Source of the DNA: Terriglobia bacterium
GTDB taxonomy: Bacteria > Acidobacteriota > Terriglobia > Bryobacterales > Bryobacteraceae
Assembly (NCBI GenBank): GCA_021324615.1
Contig: JAJPIT010000057.1
Location: 1 to 64,000, forward strand
Direction of reading: 5' to 3'
DNA: 64,000 nt
The position numbers and the translations under genes are program-made. Positions 45,072 through 54,501 of this stretch are shown here, one piece after another. The first letter of the stretch is position 1. Each line of letters begins with the position of its first letter. The notes beneath the pieces are model-generated. The model was not told the origin of the DNA. It worked only from the letters and a program-made list of their open reading frames with translations, and did not search any database.

Positions 45072-46679
45072 GTGACCCATCCGCAGGCGATTGCGGCGGC
45101 CGCGCCGGACAAGGTTCAGATCGAGGATCTCCTGCAACGGCGCTGGATGCGGCTGCTGATCCCCTCCTTTTCCGACCTTTTCTTTCTGGCGATTCTCGTC
45201 TGGGTCTTCGCCGCGGGCAAATTCGGGTGGAAAGGACTGCTGGGCGATGGCGATGCGGGCTGGCACATCCGCACCGGCCAGTGGATCCTGGCGCATCATG
45301 CGGTTCCGCACCGGGATCTGTATTCGTTCTCCAAAGCCGGTGCGCCGTGGTACGCCTGGGAGTGGTTGAGCGATGTTATTTACGCTCTGCTGTTCGGGTG
45401 GGCCGGGCTGAAGGCGGTGGTTCTGATGGCGGCGGTGGTGTGCGCGGCGTTTGCGACCATCCTGATTCGCCGGATGGCCGCCGGAGGGACGCACATTCTG
45501 GTCGCGCTGCTGGTGGCGCTCGCCGGGGAGGGCGCGGCGTCGATTCATTTTTTGGCGCGGCCGCATATTTTCACGCTGCTGCTGATTTCGCTATCGATGT
45601 GGATCATCGAAGCGGACCGGAGAAACCAGACGCGCTGGATCTGGGCGCTGATTCCGATCGCGCTGGTATGGACGAATCTGCACGGCGGATTTCTGGCGCT
45701 GATCGCCGTGGCCGGACTGACCGCGGCGGGCTCGGCGGCCGAGCGGAGATGGCGCGGCGCGGTGCGCTATGCAGCGGTGACGTGCGGGTGCGCGGCGGTT
45801 TCGCTGGTGAATCCCTACGGCATTCAGTTGCACCGGCATGTCGAGGAATATTTGCGGTCGGATTGGATCCGGAACTGGATTCAGGAGTTTCAATCGCCCA
45901 TCTTCCGCGGCGAGTCGATGCTGCAGTTTGAGGCGCTGATGTTTCTCGGGCTGATCGCCGCAGGAATGATGTTCAGACGGCGGCAGATGGTCGAGGGGTT
46001 GTGGGTTCTGTTCTTCGCGCATGAAGCGCTATCGAGCGTGCGGCACGTGCCGGTGTTTGTGGCGGTGTGCGCTCCGGCGATCGCGGCGAATCTGAGCGAT
46101 TGGTATCGCGGCTGGACGGCGCGCGTGAAGAAGAATTCGCTGCCGGGCATCCTGAATCAGATCGCCGAAGACGCCGCGCGCGGCTTCCGGCGCGGCAGCG
46201 TCTGGCCCGCTGTTGCCGTCATTGTGCTCGCCTTTCTGAACCGTCCGATACCGTGGCCGCAGGACTTTCCCGAGGAGATCTTCCCGGTAAAGCTGGTGCA
46301 CGATCATCCGGCGGAGATTCTCAACGCGCGCACTCTTACGACCGATCAATGGGCGGACTACCTGATTTTCGTCAATCCCAATCAGAAGGTCTTCATCGAC
46401 GGCCGCAGCGATTTTTATGGCCGAGAGATCGGGGATTCTTACCTGCATATGACCGGCGGACGCTGGGATTGGGAGCAGATTCTGGATCAATTCGGCTTCC
46501 GCTCGGCGCTGCTTCCGGTGGAGATGCCGCTCGCTCAACTGCTCAAGACCGATCCGAAGTGGCAGATTGTCGAGGATGACGGGAAGGCGATTTTGTTTGT
46601 GCGGAAAGCGGAAGTCGGGGAGCGGCAAACGCAAGCCGGACTTCAGGATAGAACCGGGGGATCTCCTTCTGCACTCTGA
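45072..46679 (+). CDS. Multi-pass membrane protein, GT-C glycosyltransferase-like
   Basis: A 535-residue protein with roughly 10 hydrophobic segments. The first external loop has LLGDGDAGWHIRTGQWIL, with acidic residues placed like the catalytic Asp of GT-C lipid-linked-sugar transferases. VFIDGRSDFYGREI lies in the soluble C-terminal part (about 420-520). Similar proteins are usually annotated as hypothetical in Acidobacteriota. The GTG at 45072 directly follows AGGA, closer than usual, so the true start may be downstream. It precedes the tad locus on the same strand. Confidence 0.7.
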   Translation: MTHPQAIAAAAPDKVQIEDLLQRRWMRLLIPSFSDLFFLAILVWVFAAGKFGWKGLLGDGDAGWHIRTGQWILAHHAVPHRDLYSFSKAGAPWYAWEWLSDVIYALLFGWAGLKAVVLMAAVVCAAFATILIRRMAAGGTHILVALLVALAGEGAASIHFLARPHIFTLLLISLSMWIIEADRRNQTRWIWALIPIALVWTNLHGGFLALIAVAGLTAAGSAAERRWRGAVRYAAVTCGCAAVSLVNPYGIQLHRHVEEYLRSDWIRNWIQEFQSPIFRGESMLQFEALMFLGLIAAGMMFRRRQMVEGLWVLFFAHEALSSVRHVPVFVAVCAPAIAANLSDWYRGWTARVKKNSLPGILNQIAEDAARGFRRGSVWPAVAVIVLAFLNRPIPWPQDFPEEIFPVKLVHDHPAEILNARTLTTDQWADYLIFVNPNQKVFIDGRSDFYGREIGDSYLHMTGGRWDWEQILDQFGFRSALLPVEMPLAQLLKTDPKWQIVEDDGKAILFVRKAEVGERQTQAGLQDRTGGSPSAL

Positions 46680-46738
46680 CTTCCCTCCGGTGGTTCGCCT
46701 TAGTCCTGGCTCTTGTATCGGTACTGCTCTGAGGTAAA

Positions 46739-46790
46739 GCCGCCCCGGAACCAAGGTCCTAAGCGACCGGGGGCTTAAGGAGCGGCGGCC
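46739..46790 (+). promoter_or_regulatory. Structured, possibly switching leader before the tad locus
   Basis: GCCGCC (46739-46744) can pair with GGCGGC (46784-46789), while the overlapping CCCCGG (46743-46748) can instead pair with CCGGGG (46767-46772). A third stem, CCTAAG with CTTAAGG, lies between. The competing pairings share bases, as in attenuators or riboswitches. No known riboswitch class could be matched by eye. Confidence 0.35.
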
Positions 46791-46835
46791 TAATGAAAAC
46801 CTCCGAGACCGCCGAAGAACAAGCTAAGAGCGTCC

Positions 46836-47102
46836 ATGAAACTCCAGAACTCCGGAAGACGCGGCAAAGCCCCGATGCGGATCCCGCAGATCCCGATGGA
46901 GTGGATGGATCCGATGAGCTGGCGGCTGCCGTCGGGGAAAGCGCTGGCGGAGTTTTGGCTCCAGGCGGGGTTTCTGGCGCCCTTGATGATCGGCTCTCCG
47001 GGGATGCGGAGAAGGGCGAAACGGCCAGCGCCGGCGGTGCTGGCGGCGAACAAGATTGAGGAGGGGCCGGATCAATCCGGCAACTTTCGGGAAACGAGAT
47101 GA
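46836..47102 (+). CDS. Possible small protein at the head of the tad locus
   Basis: An 88-residue frame whose stop overlaps the cpaA start (ATGA) and whose third codon positions are strongly G/C, like real genes here. The product is basic with a short hydrophobic middle (LAEFWLQAGFLAPLMIG). A competing frame (46793-47059) has a better Shine-Dalgarno but poor codon bias. No homology recognised and no type IV pilin motif; it may be non-coding. Confidence 0.4.
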   Translation: MKLQNSGRRGKAPMRIPQIPMEWMDPMSWRLPSGKALAEFWLQAGFLAPLMIGSPGMRRRAKRPAPAVLAANKIEEGPDQSGNFRETR

Positions 47103-47557
47103 CGGCGCAGATCTGGATCGCGATTCTGGTGGGCGTGGCGGCGATCGTCGATGACCTGAGACGCCGCCGGATTGCGAACTGGATTCCGGTGGCCGCGCTG
47201 GCCGGCGGGTTCGGCTGGCAGGTCGGCCAGCACGGCGCCTGGGGGGCCTTGCAGGCGGTTTCGGGAGCGGCCGCGGGATTCGCGGTTTTTTTGATTTTTT
47301 ATTGGCTCGGCGGGATGGGCGGAGGCGATGTGAAGTTGATGGCCGGATTCGGCGCGCTGCTGGGATGGCCGGGCGTGTTGTGGGCCGCGCTGTGGACCGC
47401 GTTTGCCGGCGGAATCCTGGCCGTGGCGGCGCTGGCCGGGAAGGCGGCGTGGCGCCGGATCCGCGGCGGGGAAAGAGAAAACGGGGAAAAGGAATCGATC
47501 CCCTACGCACCGGCGATCGCGCTGGGCGTGTGGCTGGCGCTGGTTCCGAAGGGATGA
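47099..47557 (+). CDS. cpaA: Prepilin peptidase CpaA/TadV
   Basis: A 152-residue polytopic aspartyl peptidase. The first catalytic Asp is in AAIVDDLRRRRI and the second in GGMGGGDVKLMAGFGALLG (GxGD motif). It lacks the N-methylation domain, as in TadV/CpaA enzymes that process Flp pilins. It opens the recognisable tad block; 16 bp separate it from cpaB. Confidence 0.9.
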   Translation: MTAQIWIAILVGVAAIVDDLRRRRIANWIPVAALAGGFGWQVGQHGAWGALQAVSGAAAGFAVFLIFYWLGGMGGGDVKLMAGFGALLGWPGVLWAALWTAFAGGILAVAALAGKAAWRRIRGGERENGEKESIPYAPAIALGVWLALVPKG

Positions 47558-47573
47558 GGCTGGAGGAAAAAAT

Positions 47574-48467
47574 ATGGATCGCAGGTTTCTCACCGTGCTG
47601 GGCGTCAGCCTGGTTTTCGCGCTGGTGGTTTCCAGCGTGTTTTACCAGATGACGGCGCGTTCGACCACTACCAAGAACGACAACACCGCCACGCGGGATG
47701 TGGTGGTGGCGACGCATCCGATGGGTGTCGGGGTCATGGTCAAGCCGGCGGACGTGAAGGTGGTCAAGATCGCCGCCGACGCGTTTCCCAAGGGCGCTTT
47801 CAGCAAGGTGGAAGATGTGCTGGACCGTCCGGTGATCTCCAACATTCTGCTGGATGAGCCGATTCTCGAAGGACGCCTGGCGGCCAAGGGCAGCGGGCTG
47901 GGGCTGGCGCCGACGATTCCGGTGGGGATGCGCGCGGTGACGGTGCGGGTAAACGACGTCGCCTCGGTGGCCGGGTTCGTTCTGCCGGGCATGCACGTCG
48001 ACGTGCTGGTGACGGGTCACCCGCCCAACGGCGATACCGACATGACCACCACGGTGCTGCAAAACATGCTGGTGCTGTCGGCCGGGCAGACCATGCAGCC
48101 GGATGCGCGCGGCAATGCCATCAACGCCCCGACGGTGACGCTGCTGGCCACTCCCGAGCAGGCCGAGACGCTGACCCTGGCGGGCAACGACGGGCGAATC
48201 CAATTGGTGCTGCGAAATTCGAGCGATCAGACCGTGGAGAAGACGCCGGGGACCATGGTCAGCGAGCTGTACAGCGGCCACCGTCCGGCGCTGAAGCCGG
48301 AAGCGGCGCCGAAGCCGCGGCCGAGGCCGGTGGCCAAGGCTGCTCCGGTCCCGACGCCGGCGGTCGCCTCCGCGCCCCCGCCGCCTCTGCCGCCCGACCA
48401 GATCGTGGTGATCCGCGGAACCCAGCGCACCGTGGAGACCATACCGAACGGAGCGTCGAAGAACTGA
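47574..48467 (+). CDS. cpaB: Flp pilus assembly protein CpaB/RcpC
   Basis: A 297-residue protein with one N-terminal membrane helix (FLTVLGVSLVFALVVSSVFY), an SAF domain (VVVATHPMGVGVMVKPADVKVVKI) and the RcpC-type second domain (VGMRAVTVRVNDVASVAGFVLPG). A Pro/Ala-rich C-terminal tail follows. It is a periplasmic component associated with the pilus secretin. The ATG at 47574 has a GGAGGA Shine-Dalgarno; the longer frame from 47403 overlaps cpaA and is rejected. Confidence 0.92.
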   Translation: MDRRFLTVLGVSLVFALVVSSVFYQMTARSTTTKNDNTATRDVVVATHPMGVGVMVKPADVKVVKIAADAFPKGAFSKVEDVLDRPVISNILLDEPILEGRLAAKGSGLGLAPTIPVGMRAVTVRVNDVASVAGFVLPGMHVDVLVTGHPPNGDTDMTTTVLQNMLVLSAGQTMQPDARGNAINAPTVTLLATPEQAETLTLAGNDGRIQLVLRNSSDQTVEKTPGTMVSELYSGHRPALKPEAAPKPRPRPVAKAAPVPTPAVASAPPPPLPPDQIVVIRGTQRTVETIPNGASKN

Positions 48468-48507
48468 TGGGGACCCCGGGCCTGTGCCATTGAACGAGGA
48501 ACTGAAC

Positions 48508-49875
48508 ATGACCAGATCGAAAATGATTTGCTTGTTTGCGCCGCTTGCCTTGGCCGCCGCGCTTGGGGCGCAAAGCGCCGAGGACCTTCGCCTCACCGTG
48601 GGCAAAAGCGTCGTGATCGATTATCCCTCCGACATCCGGCAGATCTCGACCAGCAATCCGGACGTCATCGACGCCAGCCCGGTCACCACGCGCGAACTGC
48701 TGATGCATGCCAAGGGGCTGGGCAACGCCACCATGATCGTGTGGAGCAAGGACGGCCGCCGCACCTTCTACAACGTCACCGTGGACATGAACCTGGATCC
48801 GCTCAAGCGCGCGCTGCGCGAATCCTTCCCGAATGAAAAAATCGTTCCGGTCAGTTCCCGCGACACGATCACCCTGGACGGCCAGGTGACCAGCAAGGAG
48901 GTTCAGGACCGGGCGGCGGTGATCGCAGCGTCCTTCGCCAAGACGGTGGTCAACAATCTGCAACTGAACGCGCCGGCCCCGCCGGTGGACAAGCAGGTGC
49001 TGCTGCGGGTGCGCTTTGCGGAGCTTGACCGCAGCAAGGAACTGCAATACGGCGTGAACCTGTTCGGCCTCGCGGGCCAGACCCAGGCGGGAACCGGCAC
49101 GGGACAGTTTTCCCCGCTCAACCTCACCGGAACGTCCCAGGTGCAGGGCGGAACGGCCCTGGTCGGAGGAATTCAAGGAACGCAGGGCAGCAGCATCATC
49201 ACCATCTCCAAGGCGCTGAGTATCTTCGCCTTCGATCCGAAGTTGAATCTGGGCGCGCTGATTCAGGCGCTGCAAAGCGAGAATATTCTGCAAACGCTGG
49301 CCGAGCCGAATCTGGTCACCACCAACGGCAAGGAAGCCTCGTTTTTGGTGGGCGGCGAATTCCCGGTGCCGGTGCTGCAAGGAGGCGCCAACTCCGGCGC
49401 GGTGACCGTGCAGTACCGCGAGTTCGGCATCCGGCTGATCTTCACCCCCCTGATCACGCCGAACCACACCATCAAGATGCATCTGCATCAGGAAGTTTCC
49501 GCGCTCGACTACAGCAACGCCGTGGTGCTCAACGGCTTCACGATTCCCGGCCTGACCTCGCGCAAGGCCGAGACGGACGTCGAGCTGGGAGAAGGACAGA
49601 GCTTCGTGATTGCGGGCCTGGTGAACAATCAGGAGACCGAGGCTTTCCAGAAGATCCCGGTCCTGAGCAGCCTGCCGATCTTCGGCTCGCTGTTCAAATC
49701 CAAGGACGAGAAAAAGAACCGCACCGACCTGGTGGTGCTGGTGACGCCGGAAATCACCGAGCCGCTGGGGGTGAGCGACGCCAAGCCGGATCTGTACATG
49801 CCGCGCGATTTTCTGGTGCGGCTGGACGCCAACACGGCGGCGCAGACGCAGAAGAAATCGAAGAAGAGCAACTGA
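48508..49875 (+). CDS. cpaC: Tad pilus secretin CpaC/RcpA
   Basis: A 455-residue outer-membrane secretin. It has a signal peptide (MICLFAPLALAAALGA), a pilus N-terminal domain (LRLTVGKSVVIDYPSDIRQIS), a BON-like region (ITLDGQVTSKEVQDRA) and the secretin C domain (TLAEPNLVTTNGKEASFLVGGEFPVPV, VELGEGQSFVIAGLV, VLSSLPIFGSLFKS). It forms the channel through which the pilus leaves the cell. The start at 48508 follows GAGGA by 8 bases. Confidence 0.92.
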   Translation: MTRSKMICLFAPLALAAALGAQSAEDLRLTVGKSVVIDYPSDIRQISTSNPDVIDASPVTTRELLMHAKGLGNATMIVWSKDGRRTFYNVTVDMNLDPLKRALRESFPNEKIVPVSSRDTITLDGQVTSKEVQDRAAVIAASFAKTVVNNLQLNAPAPPVDKQVLLRVRFAELDRSKELQYGVNLFGLAGQTQAGTGTGQFSPLNLTGTSQVQGGTALVGGIQGTQGSSIITISKALSIFAFDPKLNLGALIQALQSENILQTLAEPNLVTTNGKEASFLVGGEFPVPVLQGGANSGAVTVQYREFGIRLIFTPLITPNHTIKMHLHQEVSALDYSNAVVLNGFTIPGLTSRKAETDVELGEGQSFVIAGLVNNQETEAFQKIPVLSSLPIFGSLFKSKDEKKNRTDLVVLVTPEITEPLGVSDAKPDLYMPRDFLVRLDANTAAQTQKKSKKSN

Positions 49876-49891
49876 AGCCGAGGACCACGGG

Positions 49892-51085
49892 GTGCACGTG
49901 CAGAACGAGCCGGAACTCCTAGCGGTGCTGATCGCGCCCGACCGCGAGCTGGCGCGCGAGTTTCTGGACACTGTTGGCCGGACGCGGGCCTTCCAGATCC
50001 TGGCGGACCTCAAGAGTTATCCGCCGCAGCAGACGCTGGAGATCCGCGCGCGGCAGCTCAAGCCGCAGGTGGTTTTGCTCGATCTGGCCACCGATCTGGC
50101 CGCGGCGACGGAGCTGATCAAAGCGGTGACGCAGATGACGCCCCCGTTGCAGGTGGTCGGGCTGCACACGCGCAACGACGCGACGGCGATCCTGCAATCG
50201 CTGCGCGCCGGCGCGGTGGAGTTTCTGTACTCGCCGTTTGACCCGGCGACGCAGCGCGACGCCGTCGCGCGCCTCCGGAAGCTGTGCGTGGTGGAAGCCC
50301 GGCAGGAACCAGAGCTGGGCGTCGTGGTCGGATTCGCCAGCTCGAAGCCGGGCTCGGGCGCCTCCACGGTGGCGACGCAAACGGCCTTTGCCCTGCACCG
50401 GGTGAGCGGAAAGAAAGTTCTGCTGGCGGACTTCGATCTGACCGGCGGCACCATCGGGTTCTACCTGAAACTGAGCCATAACTACTCGCTGCTGGACGCC
50501 TTGCAGCACGCCGGGCACCTGGACCTGGCGCTGTGGAATTCGCTGACGGTGAACTGCGGCGGCCTGGATATTCTGCCCGCCCCGGCGGCGCCCTACGCCG
50601 ATCCAATCGACGGAGGGCAGCTTCGCATTTTAATCGATCACGCCCGGCAGATGTACGACTGGGTGATTCTCGACCTGCCGAGCGTGTTCCAGCGCATCTC
50701 GCTGATGGCGATCTCCGAATGCGAGCGCGCGTTTCTGGTCTCGACCGGAGAGCTGCCCAGCCTGCACCTGACCGTGAAGGCGCTGAAGCTGGTGGATCAT
50801 CTGGGCTTCCCCAAGGATCGCTTCCAGGTGGTGGTGAACCGCGTGGACAAGCGCGTGGATATCGGAGTCGCGGACATGGAAAAACTTTTCGGCACGCCGG
50901 TGCACGCGGTTTTGCCGAACGACTATTTCTCGCTGCATCGGGTGGTGACGCTCGGCCAGCCGCTGGGCGCCGAAGGCGAGCTGGGGCGCTCGATTGAGAG
51001 CGTGGCCAAGCGGCTGAGCGGAGTCGCCGGCGCGGCGCGCAAATCGCCGCCGGCGGCGTTGAAGCCGGCGTTTTCGCAGGCCTGA
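49892..51085 (+). CDS. cpaE: CpaE/TadZ-type pilus localisation ATPase
   Basis: A 397-residue protein with an N-terminal receiver-like domain (LAVLIAPDRELAREF, VVLLDLATDL) and a MinD/ParA-type ATPase. The ATPase has the deviant Walker A FASSKPGSGASTVATQTA, the switch region LLADFDLTGGTIGFYLK and WVILDLPSVFQ. CpaE/TadZ positions Tad machinery in the cell. GTG start. 16 bp separate it from cpaC and 18 from cpaF. Confidence 0.9.
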   Translation: MHVQNEPELLAVLIAPDRELAREFLDTVGRTRAFQILADLKSYPPQQTLEIRARQLKPQVVLLDLATDLAAATELIKAVTQMTPPLQVVGLHTRNDATAILQSLRAGAVEFLYSPFDPATQRDAVARLRKLCVVEARQEPELGVVVGFASSKPGSGASTVATQTAFALHRVSGKKVLLADFDLTGGTIGFYLKLSHNYSLLDALQHAGHLDLALWNSLTVNCGGLDILPAPAAPYADPIDGGQLRILIDHARQMYDWVILDLPSVFQRISLMAISECERAFLVSTGELPSLHLTVKALKLVDHLGFPKDRFQVVVNRVDKRVDIGVADMEKLFGTPVHAVLPNDYFSLHRVVTLGQPLGAEGELGRSIESVAKRLSGVAGAARKSPPAALKPAFSQA

Positions 51086-51103
51086 AGGTTGTGAACGGAG
51101 TTT

Positions 51104-52471
51104 ATGTTTTCGACGATAGATAACGGGTCCAAGAATAATCAACAGATCTCCTGGGAACAGCGGCTGCTGAAGAACTCGGCGCGGCCCAAGACGAGCCTGA
51201 AGCCGGAGTATCAGGAACTGAAGTTCACGCTGCATCGCAAGCTGGTGGACAAGATCAATCTGGAAGCGCTGGCCACCATCGACAACCAGCGCATCCGCAG
51301 CGAGGTCCGCCAGGCGGTGATCGCCTTGATCGACGCCGAGCCGACGCTGCTCAGCGCGCTCGAAAAACAACAGATCAGCGACGAGGTTCTCGATGAAGTT
51401 TTCGGCCTGGGCCCTCTCGAGCCGCTGCTTCAGGATCCTACCATCTCCGACATTCTGGTCAACACCTACAAGCAGGTCTACGTGGAGCGGCGCGGATTGC
51501 TGGAGCTGACCAGCGTCACCTTCCGCGACGACCAGCACCTTCTGCGCATCATCGATAAGATCGTCAGCCAGGTGGGACGGCGCATCGACGAATCGACGCC
51601 GATGGTGGACGCGCGCTTAAGCGACGGATCGCGCGTCAACGCCATCATTCCTCCGCTGGCGGTGGACGGACCGCTGCTCTCGATCCGGCGGTTTTCCACC
51701 GACAAGCTGATGCCGGCGGATCTGGTGGAGCGCAAAGCGATGACGCCGGGCATGATGGAGCTGCTGGAGGCGGCGGTGAAGGCCAAGATGAACATCATCG
51801 TCGCCGGCGGCACGGGCGCCGGAAAGACCACGCTGCTCAACGCGCTTTCGGCGTTCATCAGCGGCAAGGAGCGGATCGTCACTATCGAAGACGCGGCCGA
51901 GTTGCAGTTGAAGCAGCCGCATGTGGCGCGGCTGGAAACGCGGCCGCCGAATATCGAGGGGCACGGCGCCGTGCGGCAGCGCGAGCTGCTGGTGAACAGC
52001 CTGCGCATGCGCCCGGACCGCATCATCGTCGGCGAAGTCCGCGGCGAGGAGGCCCTGGACATGCTGCAAGCCATGAACACTGGCCACGACGGTTCGCTGA
52101 CGACGGTGCACGCCAACTCCCCGCGCGACGCCGTTTCGCGCCTGGAGGTGATGGTGTCGCTGGCCAACGCCAACATGCAGCTTACTTCGATCCGGCAGCA
52201 GATCGCCAGCGCGGTGAATCTGCTGGTGCAGGCCGCGCGACTGAGCGACGGCTCGCGCCGCGTGGTCTCGCTGACGGAGGTGACCGGTATGGAAGGCGAA
52301 ATCGTGACGCTCCAGGATCTGTTCGTGTTCGAAAAGCGCGGGTTGGATCCGGACGGGAAGGTGGTGGGTCGGTTCGCCGCCACCGGCATCCGTCCCAAGT
52401 TCTACGAGAAGCTGCTCAGCGCCGGCATCCGTTTGCGGCCGGACCTGTTTGACGAAGTGATGGAGGTCTGA
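51104..52471 (+). CDS. cpaF: Tad secretion ATPase CpaF/TadA
   Basis: A 455-residue type II/IV secretion hexameric ATPase. It has the N-terminal helical region with [21 protein letters not shown], Walker [16 protein letters not shown], Asp box [12 protein letters not shown], Walker [20 protein letters not shown] and the His box [14 protein letters not shown]. It powers pilin extrusion from the cytoplasmic face. Confidence 0.96.
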   Translation: MFSTIDNGSKNNQQISWEQRLLKNSARPKTSLKPEYQELKFTLHRKLVDKINLEALATIDNQRIRSEVRQAVIALIDAEPTLLSALEKQQISDEVLDEVFGLGPLEPLLQDPTISDILVNTYKQVYVERRGLLELTSVTFRDDQHLLRIIDKIVSQVGRRIDESTPMVDARLSDGSRVNAIIPPLAVDGPLLSIRRFSTDKLMPADLVERKAMTPGMMELLEAAVKAKMNIIVAGGTGAGKTTLLNALSAFISGKERIVTIEDAAELQLKQPHVARLETRPPNIEGHGAVRQRELLVNSLRMRPDRIIVGEVRGEEALDMLQAMNTGHDGSLTTVHANSPRDAVSRLEVMVSLANANMQLTSIRQQIASAVNLLVQAARLSDGSRRVVSLTEVTGMEGEIVTLQDLFVFEKRGLDPDGKVVGRFAATGIRPKFYEKLLSAGIRLRPDLFDEVMEV

Positions 52472-52474
52472 GGC

Positions 52475-53449
52475 ATGGGCTTGATCGGTTTCGTGATTTT
52501 GGTCTGGGCCGCGGCCATCGCCGGCTGGTTCCTGGTGTCGAAGTACGTCAAGTCGTCCGACGTGGACCGCATCAAGGCGCGCCTGGCGGGCACCAGCAAG
52601 GGAAAGACAAAAAAAGCGAAGAGCGACGGCAAGCCCAGCGTCATCCAGCAGGAGCAGGTGGTCAAGAACCGGCTGGCGCATCTGCTGGTCGAAAAATGGA
52701 ATCTGGCGCCGCGGCTGGGGACGCTGCTCGAACAGGCGGGGTTGAACTGGCCGCCGGCCCGGCTGGTGCAGATGAACATCGTCTGCTTCGCCGTGGGATT
52801 CGCCTTCGGATGGATCGTTTTGCCGGTCGCGCGCGGGGCCGCGCTGCTGACCGGGGTGGCCGCGGCGGCCGGCCCGTTCGTGTACGTGTACCTGAAGCGC
52901 AAGGCGCGGCTGCGGCGGTTCGAATCGATCTTTCCGGACGCGCTGGAGTTCGTTTCGCGGTCCATGCGCGCCGGCCATGCCTTTTCGGTTTCGCTCGAAA
53001 TGATTCATCGCGAGTTTCAGGAGCCCGTGGCGGGCGAGTTCCGGCGGACGTTTGAGGAACACAACCTCGGCCTGCCGATCGAGATCGCGCTGCAAAAACT
53101 GGCCACCCGCGTCCCCTCCCTCGATGTGCATTTCTTCGTTTCCGCGGTGCTGCTGCAAAAGCGCACCGGCGGCAATCTGGCGGAGATTCTGGACAAGCTC
53201 GCCTATGTGATCCGCGAGCGCTTCAAGCTGCGCGGGCGGATCCGCGCGGTGAGCGCGCACGGCCGCATGACTGCCACCGCGCTCAGCGCGATCCCCCTGG
53301 TGGTCGCCGTCCTGATGTTTTACACCAACCCGGACTACGTGAAGTTTTTCTTTACCGACGACACCGGCAACATCCTGCTGGTGTCCGCCGTCGCGCTCCA
53401 GGTGGTCGGCTATCTGATCATGAAAAAGATCGTGAATATCGAGGTCTAG
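52475..53449 (+). CDS. tadB: Tad inner-membrane platform protein TadB
   Basis: A 324-residue T2SF-type protein with an N-terminal helix (FVILVWAAAIAGWFLV), a basic cytoplasmic region, a second membrane pair (MNIVCFAVGFAFGWIVL), the GspF domain (FPDALEFVSRSMRAGHAFSVS, TGGNLAEILDKLAYVI) and C-terminal helices. With TadC it forms the inner-membrane base for the CpaF ATPase. Spacing to neighbours is 3 bp on each side. Confidence 0.93.
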   Translation: MGLIGFVILVWAAAIAGWFLVSKYVKSSDVDRIKARLAGTSKGKTKKAKSDGKPSVIQQEQVVKNRLAHLLVEKWNLAPRLGTLLEQAGLNWPPARLVQMNIVCFAVGFAFGWIVLPVARGAALLTGVAAAAGPFVYVYLKRKARLRRFESIFPDALEFVSRSMRAGHAFSVSLEMIHREFQEPVAGEFRRTFEEHNLGLPIEIALQKLATRVPSLDVHFFVSAVLLQKRTGGNLAEILDKLAYVIRERFKLRGRIRAVSAHGRMTATALSAIPLVVAVLMFYTNPDYVKFFFTDDTGNILLVSAVALQVVGYLIMKKIVNIEV

Positions 53450-53452
53450 ACC

Positions 53453-54367
53453 ATGTTTCTTGTCACCGTGCTGCTGTTCATCGCGCTGGCCGTGGCGGTC
53501 GCGCTGGCCGGAATGAAGATGTACGTGCGGCCCAAGGAAGCGATGGAGCGGGTGGCCGGGGGCATCGAGCCGGCCGAACAGATCCCGGCGCACCCCAGCC
53601 TGGCCTTTCACGATCTCATCAAGAAGCTGGGCAACATCGTTCCGCAGTCGCCCAAGGACGTCACGGTGATGCAGCGCCGGCTGATCCGCGCCGGCATGCG
53701 CGGCGAGAATTCGCTGAAGATCCTCTACGGCGCCAAAGTCGCCTGCGGAGTGGCGCTGCCGCTGATTGCCGCCGTCGCCCTTGCCGGTTCCGGGGTCGAA
53801 GCGGGAAACAAGTTCGGAACCGTGCTGATCGCCGCCGCGGTCGGCTTCTTCGGGCCGAACGAGTATGTGCGCCGGGTGGCCGCGCGCCGCCAGCGGGAGA
53901 TCGCGCGCGGGCTGCCGAATGCGCTCGATCTGCTGGTGGTTTGCGTTGAAAGCGGCCTCGGCCTGGATCAGGCGATCCTTCAGGTTTCCAAAGAACTGGA
54001 TCAGGCGCATCCGGAGATCAGCGAAGAGTTCGGTCTGGTCAATCTGGAGCTGAAAGCGGGCAAGCGCCGTGTCGAGGCTCTGCGCAACCTTGCCGAGCGC
54101 ACCGGCGTGGACGATCTGAAGAAACTGGTCGCGGTGCTGATTCAAGCCGACCGTTTCGGAACCGGCGTCGCGCAAAGCTTGCGGGCTCACGCCGACTTTA
54201 TGCGCGTCCAGGCGCGCCAGGTGGCCGAGGAGAAGGCCGCCAAGCTCGGCGTGAAGCTGGTGTTCCCGATTTTCTTCTGCATCCTGCCGTCGCTGTTCGT
54301 GGTGACGGTGGGGCCCGTCATTGTAAAGATCATGCGGGAGCTGCTGCCCATGATGAACAACATCTGA
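53453..54367 (+). CDS. tadC: Tad inner-membrane platform protein TadC
   Basis: A 304-residue T2SF-type protein, paralogue of TadB. It has an N-terminal helix (FLVTVLLFIALAVAVALAGM), a central membrane pair (VACGVALPLIAAVALAG, FGTVLIAAAVGFFGP), the GspF domain (LPNALDLLVVCVESGLGLDQAI, DRFGTGVAQSLRAHADFM) and a C-terminal helix (FPIFFCILPSLFVVTV). It is the last recognised core gene of the tad block; no pilin, TadD, TadE or TadF gene follows. Confidence 0.93.
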   Translation: MFLVTVLLFIALAVAVALAGMKMYVRPKEAMERVAGGIEPAEQIPAHPSLAFHDLIKKLGNIVPQSPKDVTVMQRRLIRAGMRGENSLKILYGAKVACGVALPLIAAVALAGSGVEAGNKFGTVLIAAAVGFFGPNEYVRRVAARRQREIARGLPNALDLLVVCVESGLGLDQAILQVSKELDQAHPEISEEFGLVNLELKAGKRRVEALRNLAERTGVDDLKKLVAVLIQADRFGTGVAQSLRAHADFMRVQARQVAEEKAAKLGVKLVFPIFFCILPSLFVVTVGPVIVKIMRELLPMMNNI

Positions 54368-54386
54368 AACCGGCGGGCGCCCGGAA

Positions 54387-54410
54387 GCCGGCGGCGTTTA
54401 AGGCGCCGGC
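54387..54410 (+). terminator. GC hairpin after tadC
   Basis: GCCGGCG (54387-54393) pairs with CGCCGGC (54404-54410) around a 10-base loop, without a U-tract. A smaller hairpin (CCTAA 54444-54448, TTAGG 54451-54455) follows. The rest of 54368-54501 shows no gene. Confidence 0.4.
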
Positions 54411-54501
54411 TCGGACTCGCGCGCCGAATGCTTTTAGTACCCGCCTAAAGGTTAGGACTAGAAGCGCCGAATTGATTCTTGTCAGGAAAGGAGAGGAAAC
54501 G

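Noticed and set aside
46681-46800. Cyclic-di-GMP-I (GEMM) riboswitch
   Set aside because: A short AAAGCC stretch and stems resemble it, but the conserved GGGACGCAAAGCC core and tetraloop receptor are not present.
46793-47059. Alternative 88-codon frame before cpaA with a good Shine-Dalgarno
   Set aside because: Third-position composition is unlike the surrounding genes and it does not couple to cpaA; the overlapping frame 46836-47102 fits better, though neither is certain.
48259-50013. 584-codon minus-strand frame opposite the secretin gene
   Set aside because: Shadow of a well-supported secretin gene; no recognisable domain.
51617-54190. 857-codon open frame on the minus strand opposite cpaF-tadB-tadC
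   Set aside because: It is antisense to three genes with clear motifs, and its translation is Arg/His/Gln-rich low-complexity sequence typical of GC-rich shadow frames.
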